DNA from: Sphaerisporangium rhizosphaerae | GTDB taxonomy: Bacteria; Actinomycetota; Actinomycetes; Streptosporangiales; Streptosporangiaceae | NCBI RefSeq assembly: GCF_042665155.1 | Contig: NZ_JBHTCG010000012.1 | Coordinates: forward strand, 124,001-188,000 | DNA: 64,000 bases | Reading direction: 5' to 3' | Shown: positions 16,421 to 24,240 of the stretch, piece after piece | Position numbering within the stretch: the first letter of the stretch is position 1 | How the letters are laid out: the number at the start of each line of letters is the position of its first letter | Translations under genes and position numbers: made by a program | The notes under the pieces: generated by a model | The model's database searches: none | What the model saw: the letters and a program-made list of their open reading frames with translations, nothing else | What the model was told of the DNA's origin: nothing

Positions 16421-17256
16421 CGGTCATGGATTCGGTGGCGCCGCCCGCGCCGCCCCGCACGGCCGCCGCGCGGTTGCGGTGGGCGCTGGCCGACGGCTGG
16501 ACCATCACCCACCGCGACCTGGCGCACCGGGCCCGGCGGCCCGGCCAGGTCGTCGTGGAGCTGCTCTTCCCCGTCATGATCGTGCTGATGTTCGCCTACC
16601 TGTTCGGCGGCGGCATGGCCATCCCCGGAGGAGGGGACTACCGCGAGTTCCTCATGCCGGGAATGTTCGCCATGACGATGGTCTTCGGGGTCGAGGCCAC
16701 CTTCACCGCGGTCAGCGCCGACGCGGCCAAGGGCGTCACCGACCGGTTCCGCTCGATGCCCATGGCCCCCTCGGCGGTGGTGACCGGCCGCTGCGCCGCC
16801 GACATGCTCAACTCCGCCCTCGGGCTGGCCGTCATGATCGCCTGCGGGCTGGCGGTCGGCTGGCGGTGGCACCACGGTCTCGGACCCGCCCTGGCGGCCG
16901 TCGGGCTGCTCCTGCTGCTGCGGTTCGCCCTGCTGTGGACGGGCGTCTACCTCGGGCTGGCCATCCGCAACCCCGAGGCGGTCATGGCCGTGCAGATCCT
17001 GGTGTGGCCGCTGGGGTTCCTGTCCAACACCTTCGCCTCGCCGGCCACGATGCCGGGGTGGCTCGGCGCGGTCGTCGAATGGAATCCCATGTCGGCGACG
17101 GTCGCGGCGACCCGGGAGCTGTTCGGCAACCCCGGCTGGGGCGGCGGTTCCTGGGCGGCCCAGCAGGCGCCGTTGCTGGCGCTCGCCTGGCCGCTGCTGC
17201 TCATCGCGGTCTTCTTCCCGCTCTCGGTCCGCCGGTACCGCACCCTGGACCGCTGA
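16417..17256 (+). CDS. DrrB-like ABC-2 permease
   Basis: A 279-residue ABC-2-type membrane subunit with about six transmembrane helices (first near 42-62, VVVELLFPVMIVLMFAYLF). It carries the DrrB-family patterns DYREFLMPGMFAMTM, SMPMAPSAVVTGR and a C-terminal WNPMSATVAATRELFGNP motif. Together with the upstream ATPase it forms a complete exporter. The ATG at 16417 has GGGAGG 9 nt upstream and overlaps the stop of the small repeat ORF, so translation is coupled. Downstream, 296 bp of low-complexity CCGGGCCGTC-type repeats precede the convergent monooxygenase gene. Confidence 0.9.
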   Translation: MTVMDSVAPPAPPRTAAARLRWALADGWTITHRDLAHRARRPGQVVVELLFPVMIVLMFAYLFGGGMAIPGGGDYREFLMPGMFAMTMVFGVEATFTAVSADAAKGVTDRFRSMPMAPSAVVTGRCAADMLNSALGLAVMIACGLAVGWRWHHGLGPALAAVGLLLLLRFALLWTGVYLGLAIRNPEAVMAVQILVWPLGFLSNTFASPATMPGWLGAVVEWNPMSATVAATRELFGNPGWGGGSWAAQQAPLLALAWPLLLIAVFFPLSVRRYRTLDR

Positions 17257-17552
17257 CCCGCATCCACCACCGGGCCGCACCCACCACCGGGCCGTCGTCC
17301 CCACCGGGCCGTCGTCCCCACCGGGCCGTCCCCACTCCCGGGGCCGGCCCCATTGCCAGCCGGTCCCCGATGCGGGGCCGTCCCCCTTGCCGACCCGCAC
17401 CCACCGCCTGTCCGTCCCTACCACCGGCCTGTCCCCACTGCCGGCCTCCTCCGCTGGCCCGCACCCACTGCTGTTCCGCCCTCAGTGCCGGCCCGCACTC
17501 ACGGCTGACCCGCCCTCGGGAGCGCCGACCGCGGTGAGGCGGGGGCGCATGA
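17257..17552. repeat. Low-complexity intergenic region after drrB
   Basis: No credible gene. The first 80 bp carry short tandem copies of CACCGGGCCGTCGTCCC, followed by degenerate variants built from CCGGCC, CCGCACCCACTGC and GTCCCCAC. Slippage-prone and possibly hairpin-forming; it separates two convergent genes. Confidence 0.6.
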
Positions 17553-19166
17553 TCAGCCGGTGGCGGCCGGGGCGGCGGGGCGGTGGCCGAGCAGGGCCAG
17601 GTAGCCCTCCACCTGGGCGGGGTCCTCGGTCACCGCGCCGATGTACCCGTCCGGACGTATCACCACGTATCCCCGGTCGCCGTACGCGGCGCGGATGTGC
17701 CCACCGGAGTCGGAGAGGTCCGTGCCGACTCGGCACACGCGCACCCCCGCATCCGAGCCGAACCCGAGGCCGCCGAACCCGAGGCCGCCGAACCCGAGGC
17801 CGCCGAACCCAAGGCCGCGGGACCCGAGGCCGGCGGACCCGGCTCCGCCGCCGTATCGGGCCACGTCCTCGCCGGTTGGAGCGGCACCGGCGGCGGAGCC
17901 GAGGAGGAGCAGCGTGGTTTGGGGGCCGCGCAGGACGTCGAACATGCGGGTCGCCTTCCCGGCGGCGGTGTGGCACGGCGCGTCGGGCGCCCGGTCGCCG
18001 GCGCGGGCGCCGACGGCGGCGAGCGAGCCGCCGTGGTAGGACAGCAGCAACTGCTGGGTGTCCTCGCCCCGGTGCGCCGCGTCGGCGTCACCCCGCCTGG
18101 CCTTCTCGTGCAGGGCGGTGCTGAGGCCGAGCACGTCCGCCGCGACGGGCAGGCGCTCCTCCTCGTAGGTGTCCAGCAGGGCGGCGGGAGCGCCGTCGAT
18201 CACCCGGGCCAGTTTCCACCCGAGGTTGTAGGCGTCCTGGACGCCGGTGTTGAGCCCCTGACCGCCCGCGGGGGAGTGCACGTGGGCGGCGTCCCCGGCC
18301 AGGAACACCCGCCCGACGCGGAACCGGTCGGCCATGCGGATGTTGACCCGGTAGACCGAGGTCCAGCTCAAATCGGTCAGGCGGACGCGCGCGTCTCCGC
18401 GGGCGGCGTCCAGCCGCTCCTGGTACCCGGCCAGCGTGCGGTCGGGGGTCTCGTCCTGGCCGAGTGCGGCGGTGAACTGGAAGACGTCGGTGCCCGGCAG
18501 CGGGCACAGCCCGACGGCGAGCTTCTGCGCGGCGAGGTCGCCCCACACGTGCCAGTGGTCGCGGTCCAGGTCGGCGGTGGTGACGTCCCCGATCAGCATC
18601 CGCTCGCTCTCGTGGGTGGTGCCGGCGAACCCCACGCCCAGCAGTTTGCGCACCGTGCTCCCGCCGCCGTCGGCTCCCACCACGTAGTCGGCCGTGAGGC
18701 GTTCGCGGGCGCCCGCGGGACCCTCGAGGGTGACGGTCACCCCGCCGGCGTCCTGTTCCAGGCCGGCGAGCGCGACGCCCTGCTCCACCCGCCCGCCGAG
18801 CCCGGCGAGCCGCTCGCGCAGGATCGCCTCGGTGCGCCACTGGGGTTGCATGAGGACCACCGGGTACGGCACGGCCGGGGTGGGTTCGGCCGGCTCGTGC
18901 AGGCGCCCCTGCCACACGACCGTGTCGCCGGCGTAGGCCTGCATCGGCGGGTAGGGCGCGGCGGTGGTCAGCGTCGGCTCGATCACGCCGAGGTCGTCGA
19001 AGACCTCCAGCGTGCGAGGTTGCAGGCCCTTGCCGCGCGAGCCGTTGGGACGCGCCTCGGGGGAGGCGTCGACCAGGCGGAAGGCGACGCCGCGGCGGGC
19101 GAGGTCGACGGCGAGGGTGAGCCCGGTGGGCCCGGCTCCGGCGATCAGCACGGGGGTGTGGTTCAT
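17553..19166 (-). CDS. FAD-dependent aromatic monooxygenase (class A hydroxylase)
   Basis: A 537-residue flavin hydroxylase of the PgaE/Rox type. The FAD-binding motif VLIAGAGPTGLTLAVDLARRG is at 6-26, the DG motif ADYVVGADGGGSTVRKLLG near 155-173, and the GD motif RVFLAGDAAHVHSPAGGQGLN near 285-305. The C-terminal thioredoxin-like domain is interrupted by a GLGFG repeat (see the repeat entry). Enzymes of this class hydroxylate aromatic polyketides or inactivate drugs such as rifampicin or tetracycline. Close to DrrAB, a SnoaL-like gene and a TetR, it may modify the same compound that is exported. The start at 19166 begins the FAD motif; the longer open frame is low-complexity sequence. Confidence 0.88.
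   Translation of the reverse strand: MNHTPVLIAGAGPTGLTLAVDLARRGVAFRLVDASPEARPNGSRGKGLQPRTLEVFDDLGVIEPTLTTAAPYPPMQAYAGDTVVWQGRLHEPAEPTPAVPYPVVLMQPQWRTEAILRERLAGLGGRVEQGVALAGLEQDAGGVTVTLEGPAGARERLTADYVVGADGGGSTVRKLLGVGFAGTTHESERMLIGDVTTADLDRDHWHVWGDLAAQKLAVGLCPLPGTDVFQFTAALGQDETPDRTLAGYQERLDAARGDARVRLTDLSWTSVYRVNIRMADRFRVGRVFLAGDAAHVHSPAGGQGLNTGVQDAYNLGWKLARVIDGAPAALLDTYEEERLPVAADVLGLSTALHEKARRGDADAAHRGEDTQQLLLSYHGGSLAAVGARAGDRAPDAPCHTAAGKATRMFDVLRGPQTTLLLLGSAAGAAPTGEDVARYGGGAGSAGLGSRGLGFGGLGFGGLGFGGLGFGSDAGVRVCRVGTDLSDSGGHIRAAYGDRGYVVIRPDGYIGAVTEDPAQVEGYLALLGHRPAAPAATG
17761..17850 (-). repeat. 15-bp tandem repeat encoding GLGFG in the monooxygenase
   Basis: About six units of 15 bp (AACCCGAGGCCGCCG on the plus strand), the first four nearly identical, encode Gly-Leu-Gly-Phe-Gly copies in frame. 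They form an insertion of about 30 residues in the C-terminal domain, so length variation would not break the frame. Confidence 0.8.
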
Positions 19167-19580
19167 GGCTGTCCGTCCCAGGTGGTGGAGGTGGTCCCCG
19201 TCGGATGTGGCGGTGACGGGACCACCGTGCACGGCGCCGCTGCCACGCCGCTGCCATGACGCTGCCACGCCGCTGCCACCGCAATGCCACCCGCTGCCGC
19301 CCGCACGCACCCGGGCGCGCCGCCCGTCGTCTGGACGCTGCCGGGTGCGCCGTCCGTCGTCCGGACCCGCGCACCCACCATCGACGCGCCTGCCCCGTCG
19401 CCCGGGTGGAAGGACCCGTCCTGCGGCCGGGTGCGGGGACGACGACGCTGGTGAGGGCCGTGCGCGGTTACCCGTGACGTAATCGATTTCCCGGCGCTCG
19501 CCCGCCATTGTTGGGACATCGGATGGTTCGCCGACATCCGCCGAAATATCAACCCATAGATAGATATAAGGAGTGCAGTG
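19167..19580. other. Gene-free divergent region, monooxygenase / SnoaL-like
   Basis: No convincing gene. The left part is low-complexity (repeated CGCTGCCAC; two copies of a GCGCCGYCCGTCGTC string). The right 90 bp are less GC-rich, with CATCGGATGG and GACATCCGCC forming a loose inverted repeat, then ATAGATAGATATAAGGAG, which contains the ribosome site for the SnoaL-like gene. Promoters for both divergent genes should lie here. Confidence 0.5.
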
Positions 19581-19949
19581 ATGAGTGACGCGCACGAACT
19601 GATCAGCCGGTACATCGCGGCGTGGAACCAGACCGACCCCGCCGCCCGCCGTGCGGCCGTCGACGGGCTGTGGGTCGAGGACGGCACCTACGTGGACCCG
19701 CTGGCGTCCGTCGAGGGGCGCGAGGCGATCGACGCGACCATCGCCGCGGTGCAGCGGCAGTTCCCGGGATTCGAGTTTCGCCTGTCGGGACCGGTGGACG
19801 CCCACCACAACCTGGTCCGGTTCGGCTGGCACCTGGGCCCGGCCGGCGAGGCCGAGTCGGTGGTGGACGGCTTCGACGTGGCGGTGCTGACCGAGGACGG
19901 CCGGCTGCGCGACGTGCACGGCTTCCTCGACAAGGTGCCCGCCGCCTGA
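19581..19949 (+). CDS. SnoaL-like/NTF2-fold protein
   Basis: A 122-residue single NTF2-like domain. The opening MSDAHELISRYIAAWN and the GLWVEDGTYVDPLASVEGREAID segment match the SnoaL/ketosteroid-isomerase-like family; the C-terminal GFDVAVLTEDGRLRDVHGFLD completes the cone. Members are polyketide cyclases, hydroxylases or simple ligand binders. The ATG at 19581 has AAGGAG 7 nt upstream; the GTG three bases earlier is too close to it. It diverges from the FAD monooxygenase, and a joint role on an aromatic substrate is plausible but inferred only from proximity. Confidence 0.8.
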   Translation: MSDAHELISRYIAAWNQTDPAARRAAVDGLWVEDGTYVDPLASVEGREAIDATIAAVQRQFPGFEFRLSGPVDAHHNLVRFGWHLGPAGEAESVVDGFDVAVLTEDGRLRDVHGFLDKVPAA

Positions 19950-20022
19950 CACCCCCGCCCCGGTGCGGCGTCCTCGGCGAACGACGCGGCGACGCGGCGA
20001 CGCGGCGCGGGGTATGCCCAGG

Positions 20023-20817
20023 TCAGGAGTCGGCCGGTCGGGCGCCCTGGCGCTGGTCGATCAGGACGCCGAGGCCGTCCAGGACGCGGCGCAGGCCGAA
20101 CGCGTAGGCGTGGCCGGGGTCGTAGGCGGCGTTGTGCGCCTCACCCGCGGCGGCGCCCACCCGGGAGGCCGTGGGATAGCGCTCGGCATCGAACACCCGG
20201 GCGAGCAGGGGGGCGCTCGCCGCCCACCACTGCTGGTCGGTCAGCGCCCCCTCGTGCTCGAAGGCGCGCGCGTCGGCCGCCGACCGCGCGGAGGAGTGCA
20301 CGAACCCCAGCAGGTAGGACAGGGCGTCGTCCATCTCCACATCGTCCAGGCCGAGGCCCTCGAAGGCGCGCAGTTCGTGCTCGTACTTGGCGAGCAGGCC
20401 GGGGCCGAGCGGCGGGCGGCTGGTGGACACGGCGGTCACCCAGGGGTGGCGCTCGTAGAGGTCGCGGTTGTCGCGCGCCACGGCCTCCAGCCGCTCGCGC
20501 CAGGCCAGGCCGGACAGGTCGGGCCGGGGCATCTCGCCGAACACCATGTCGAGCATGAGGTCGAGCAGTTCCGCCTTGCCGGGGACGTAGGTGTAGAGCG
20601 ACATGGCGCCCACGCCCAGCTCCTGGGCGACGCGGCGCATGGTCAGGGCGGTGAGACCCTCGGCGTCGGCCAGCCGCACTGCCGCCCGCACCACCTCGTC
20701 GACGGTGAGGCCCTGGCGGGGCCCGCGCTGCGACGGACGGGCACCCGGCCGCCTCCAGAGCAGCTCGAGGGTGCGCACCGGATCTCCGGCGCCGCTGCGG
20801 TCGATCGTGGGCGGCAC
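20023..20817 (-). CDS. TetR-family repressor, probable regulator of the DrrAB block
   Basis: A 264-residue regulator with HTH ALTMRRVAQELGVGAMSLYTYVPGKAELLDLML (about 60-92) and a Tet-repressor-like C-terminal domain (SRPPLGPGLLAKYEHEL). It is a paralogue of the gene at 11962-12732. Its start is a GTG at 20817. A 29-bp palindrome 27 bp upstream has nearly the same half-site as the operator before drrA, so this protein probably regulates itself and the exporter. It is convergent with the SnoaL-like gene. Confidence 0.87.
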   Translation of the reverse strand: MPPTIDRSGAGDPVRTLELLWRRPGARPSQRGPRQGLTVDEVVRAAVRLADAEGLTALTMRRVAQELGVGAMSLYTYVPGKAELLDLMLDMVFGEMPRPDLSGLAWRERLEAVARDNRDLYERHPWVTAVSTSRPPLGPGLLAKYEHELRAFEGLGLDDVEMDDALSYLLGFVHSSARSAADARAFEHEGALTDQQWWAASAPLLARVFDAERYPTASRVGAAAGEAHNAAYDPGHAYAFGLRRVLDGLGVLIDQRQGARPADS

Positions 20818-20843
20818 ACGGCCATCCTCCCACCAACCCCGCT

Positions 20844-20872
20844 CCGTACAGAGTACGGCGTACCGTGTACGG
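20844..20872. promoter_or_regulatory. 29-bp palindromic operator before the TetR gene
   Basis: Half-site CCGTACA-GA-GTAC and its complement (GTAC-CG-TGTACGG) surround a 3-bp centre. The drrA operator at 15134 has the same half-site layout with a 1-bp centre. Probable autoregulation. Confidence 0.65.
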
Positions 20873-20907
20873 GGATCACCTGCCCGTACCTCGCCGCACT
20901 GCGCGCG

Positions 20908-21660
20908 TTACCCGGCGGGCGGAGCGGTGACCAGGCCGCTGTCGTAGGCGACCACGACGAGCTGGGCGCGGTCACGGGCGTGGAGCTTGGCCAGCAGGCG
21001 CCCCACGTGGCTCTTCACCGTCGCCTGGCTGAGGTGCAGGTGTTCGGCGATCTCGCCGTTGGACAGCCCGCGGGCGATGTGGGTGAGCACCTCGCGCTCT
21101 CGCTCGGTGACGCCGTCGAGCCGGCGCGGCAGCGTACGGGCCGGCTCGGGCCTGCGGGTGAACTCGGCGATCAGCCGCCGCGTCACGGTGGGCGCGAGCA
21201 GCGCCTCCCCCGAGGCGATCACGTGCACGGCGGCCAGCAGGTCGGCCGGCCGGGTGTCCTTCAGCAGGAAGCCGCTGGCCCCCGCCCGCAGCGCCGCGTA
21301 GATGTAGGCGTCCAGGTCGAACGTGGTCAGGATGAGCACCCGCACCCCTGAGCTTCGCGGGTCCGAGCAGATGCGACGGGTCGCCTCGATGCCGTCCATC
21401 TCCGGCATCCGCACGTCCATCAGCACGACGTCGGGACGCTCCGACCGGGCCAGCTCGACCGCCTCGGCGCCGGTGCCGGCCTCGCCGACGACCGTGAGGC
21501 CCGGCGCGGTGTCGATCAGGAGCCGGAAGCCGCCGCGCAGCAGCGCCTGGTCATCGGCGACCAGGACGCGGATGTCCCCGCCGCCGGCCGCGCCCGGACC
21601 GCCCCGCGTCATCTCCGCCGCGCTCTCGCCCACCCGCTCGTCCACCTTTCCGCTCACCAC
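20908..21660 (-). CDS. NarL/FixJ-type response regulator
   Basis: A 250-residue regulator with a receiver domain (about 30-145; phosphoacceptor Asp in VVLMDVRMPEMDG) and a LuxR-type HTH (about 180-240; LTEREREVL-like VTEREREVLTHIARGLSNGEIAEHL, then TVKSHVGRLLAKL). The gene overlaps the 3' end of the upstream histidine kinase by 7 bp, so the two are translationally coupled partners. The GTG at 21660 is taken as the start; an internal ATG at codon 17 is an alternative because the receiver begins only at residue 30. Target unknown; in such pairs a nearby ABC transporter is often controlled, and an ABC ATPase diverges just beyond the kinase. Confidence 0.92.
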   Translation of the reverse strand: MVSGKVDERVGESAAEMTRGGPGAAGGGDIRVLVADDQALLRGGFRLLIDTAPGLTVVGEAGTGAEAVELARSERPDVVLMDVRMPEMDGIEATRRICSDPRSSGVRVLILTTFDLDAYIYAALRAGASGFLLKDTRPADLLAAVHVIASGEALLAPTVTRRLIAEFTRRPEPARTLPRRLDGVTEREREVLTHIARGLSNGEIAEHLHLSQATVKSHVGRLLAKLHARDRAQLVVVAYDSGLVTAPPAG

Positions 21661-22946
21661 GCCACTCCGTCCGCCGGCTCCGGAGCCGGCCCCTCCGCCG
21701 CGCCGCCCGCTCCCGCCGGCGGCGGTCCGTAGGGGAGGGTGGCGGTGACCGCGAAGCCGCCCGCGGGCCGCGGGCCGGCGTCGAAGGACCCTCCGTACAT
21801 CACCACCCGCTCGCGCATGCCCACCAGGCCGTGGCCGCCGCCGGCCCCGCCCGTGCCGGGCAGCACCCGCGCTCCAGGCCCGTCGTCGACGACCTCCACC
21901 CGCACCTCACCCCGGCCGTCGCGTACCCGCACCCGGCAGTGCGCGGGCGCGGCGTGCCGCACGACGTTGGTCAGCGCCTCCTGGACGATGCGGTAGACCG
22001 ACAGCTCCACCCCCTCGGGCAGGCCGTCGGCCCCCGCCACGTCCAGCTCGACCCGCACGCCGGCCTGCGCCGCCCGCTCGGCCAGCTCGGGCAGGCCGGA
22101 AAGGCCCGGCGCCGGGAGCAGGTCGGCGGGCTCCCCGTCGCCCTCCGAGCGCAGCACGCCCAGCATGTGCCGCATCTCGACGAGCGCGCCCCGGCTCACC
22201 GACTCGATCTCGCGCAGTGCCTTGCGGGCCTCCTGCGGCCGCACCTCGGCGACGTGGTCGGCCACACCGGCCTTCACGGTGATCAGCGTCATGCTGTGCG
22301 CCACGACGTCGTGCAGCTCGCGGGCGATGCGCAGCCGCTCCTCGGCGACCGCCCGGCGCGCGAGCTCGTTCGCCGAGCGCCGCACGTACAGCCGGCGCTC
22401 CCGCACCGCGCGGCCGACGGTCCAGGCCCCGCCCATAATGGGCAGGCCCACCAGCACGGAGGTGAACGGAAAGCCGTCGGTCCCCCAGTCGACCGGACCG
22501 GCCATCGTGGAGCCGGCGATCACGACGGCGCTCACCGCGCCGATCGTCCGCGTGGGCACCCAGCGCAGCCCCGGACGGGTGAGCGCGACCATGTAGAGCG
22601 CGAAGGCGGCCGCGGCGAAGGCATCGTTGACCATCTCGGCGAACAGCGACGACACGGTCGCGGTCAGCACCACCCAGAAGACCGGCACCGGCCACAGCCG
22701 CCGCACCGCGAGGGGAATTCCCATGCCGGCGACGATCAGGCACTGCACCACCGGCACAGCGGCGCCGGGCGCCGAGTGCCGCGCCAGGACGATGCCCAGC
22801 AGGAGCAAGGTGTATCCGGCCGCCGCGAACGCGTCCAGCCTGACCAGCCGGCCCCGTGCGGGCGGCGACCAGGCCGCGCCGGAGCCTCCCGGGCCGGGAG
22901 ACGGCCACAGGTCCGCCTTCTCGGTCTGGGTCTCCGCGTCGTCCAC
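21654..22946 (-). CDS. NarL-type sensor histidine kinase (HisKA_3)
   Basis: A 430-residue membrane kinase. About five transmembrane helices occupy residues 30-175 with hardly any extracytoplasmic loop, as in intramembrane-sensing kinases. The dimerisation/phosphoacceptor motif is ERLRIARELHDVVAHSMTLI (about 195-215), and the HATPase domain has IVQEALTNVVRHA (N box) and GGGHGLVGMRERV (G box) near the C-terminus. The start is a GTG at 22946. It forms a two-component system with the overlapping response regulator. Short-loop kinases of this type often sense cell-envelope stress, which cannot be confirmed here. Confidence 0.92.
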   Translation of the reverse strand: MDDAETQTEKADLWPSPGPGGSGAAWSPPARGRLVRLDAFAAAGYTLLLLGIVLARHSAPGAAVPVVQCLIVAGMGIPLAVRRLWPVPVFWVVLTATVSSLFAEMVNDAFAAAAFALYMVALTRPGLRWVPTRTIGAVSAVVIAGSTMAGPVDWGTDGFPFTSVLVGLPIMGGAWTVGRAVRERRLYVRRSANELARRAVAEERLRIARELHDVVAHSMTLITVKAGVADHVAEVRPQEARKALREIESVSRGALVEMRHMLGVLRSEGDGEPADLLPAPGLSGLPELAERAAQAGVRVELDVAGADGLPEGVELSVYRIVQEALTNVVRHAAPAHCRVRVRDGRGEVRVEVVDDGPGARVLPGTGGAGGGHGLVGMRERVVMYGGSFDAGPRPAGGFAVTATLPYGPPPAGAGGAAEGPAPEPADGVAW

Positions 22947-23077
22947 CTCCGCAGGCTACCGGTGCCGGCCGGCCCGGCACCTCCTGCCGGGGGATGTCAT
23001 CCCCCGGGCGGACGCCGGCCGCCCGCGGGCCCCGCGCTACGCCTGCGGCGGGGCCGCCGGATCGCGGCCCAGGGACG

Positions 23078-24031
23078 ATGCGCCGCCCGGTGTCCTCGCG
23101 GCAGCCTGGCACGGTGATCGAAGTGAGAGAACTGACCAAGCGGTACGGCCGCGCCCTCGCCGTCGACCGGCTGTCCTTCGAGGTGCGGCCCGGGCAGGTG
23201 ACCGGCTTCCTCGGGCCGAACGGCGCCGGCAAGTCCACCACCATGCGCCTGGTCCTCGGCCTGGCCGCCCCCACCTCCGGCGCGGCGCTCGTCGGCGGCC
23301 GCCCGTACGCCTCCCTGCGGCGCCCGATGAGCAAGGTCGGCGCGCTGCTCGACGCGGCGGCACTGCACCCCGGGCGCAGCGCCCTGAACCACCTCAGGTG
23401 GCTCGCCCGGGGGAACGGCATCGGCCAGGCCCGCGTGGCGCAGGTGCTCGAACAGGTAGGGCTGGCCGGCGTCGCACGGCGGCGGGCCGGCGGTTTCTCC
23501 CTGGGGATGAAGCAGCGGCTGGGCATCGCCGCGGCGCTGCTCGGCGACCCGGAGGTCCTGCTGTTCGACGAGCCGGTCAACGGCCTGGACCCCGATGGGG
23601 TGCGCTGGATCCGGGAGCTGATGCGCGGTCTGGCGGCCGAGGGGCGCACCATCTTGCTGTCCAGTCACCTGATGAGCGAGATGGAGCTGACCGCCGACCG
23701 GCTGATCATCGTCGGGCGCGGCCGGCTGATCGCCGACACCTCGGTGCCCGAGCTCGCCGGCCGCTACGGGCAGGGGGTGCTGGTGCGCTCGCCCCGCGCG
23801 GCGGAGCTGGCCGCGGTGCTCGCCGAGGCGGGCGGCGTCGTCGCGGACGACCCGGGCGGCGGGCTGTCGGTGACCGGGATGGAGGTGGCCGCCATCGGCG
23901 ACCTGGCCGCGCGCCACGGCATCGCCGTCCACGAGATGTCCCCCCGCGGCGCCTCCCTGGAGGAGGCCTACCTGCGGCTCACCGCGGGAACCGGCGACCA
24001 CGCCACCCCGCGCACCCTCACCGGGCACTGA
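23078..24031 (+). CDS. ABC-2-type ATPase without a permease gene
   Basis: A 317-residue ABC ATPase resembling bacitracin/lantibiotic-exporter ATPases: Walker A GFLGPNGAGKSTTMRLVLG (about 45-63), signature FSLGMKQRLGIAAALLG (about 140), Walker B EVLLFDEPVNGLDPDG, H-loop ILLSSHLMSEMELTADRL. No ABC-2 permease follows; only a 17-codon ORF and a GNAT gene do. The ATPase may have lost its partner or work with a remote one. The start is uncertain between ATG 23078 (AGGGA very close) and GTG 23114 (VIEVRELTKRYG). It diverges from the two-component genes, which may regulate it. Confidence 0.85.
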   Translation: MRRPVSSRQPGTVIEVRELTKRYGRALAVDRLSFEVRPGQVTGFLGPNGAGKSTTMRLVLGLAAPTSGAALVGGRPYASLRRPMSKVGALLDAAALHPGRSALNHLRWLARGNGIGQARVAQVLEQVGLAGVARRRAGGFSLGMKQRLGIAAALLGDPEVLLFDEPVNGLDPDGVRWIRELMRGLAAEGRTILLSSHLMSEMELTADRLIIVGRGRLIADTSVPELAGRYGQGVLVRSPRAAELAAVLAEAGGVVADDPGGGLSVTGMEVAAIGDLAARHGIAVHEMSPRGASLEEAYLRLTAGTGDHATPRTLTGH

Positions 24032-24145
24032 CCCGCCCGGCGCGGGAAAAGCCGTTGCGCGGCGGGCGCGCGTACCGATAGGAATTGCGGCCGGGGCCGG
24101 GCCGGACGTCGGCGGGCCCGTTGAGACGAGAGGAGGGAAGAGGCG

Positions 24146-24199
24146 ATGACCACCAATATCACCGCGCTCGTGTCCTCCGAGGTCGCGCACCGGCGCTGA
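24146..24199 (+). CDS. 17-codon ORF with strong ribosome site, leader peptide or gene remnant
   Basis: ATG at 24146 follows AGGAGGGAAGAGG and encodes MTTNITALVSSEVAHRR before TGA. It lies between an ABC ATPase gene that lacks a permease and a GNAT gene whose GTG begins 41 bp later. It could be a leader peptide or the decayed start of a lost gene. Too short to classify. Confidence 0.35.
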   Translation: MTTNITALVSSEVAHRR

Positions 24200-24240
24200 C
24201 CATCGGAAACCGTGCGGGCGCGCCTCCACAGGAGAGTGTT

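Noticed and set aside
17257..17552. Candidate genes in the post-drrB region
   Set aside because: All frames are low-complexity and Pro/Arg-rich without ribosome sites.
19167..19952. Upstream extension of the FAD monooxygenase
   Set aside because: The extension is repeat-derived peptide, and the conserved FAD motif begins at the ATG at 19166.
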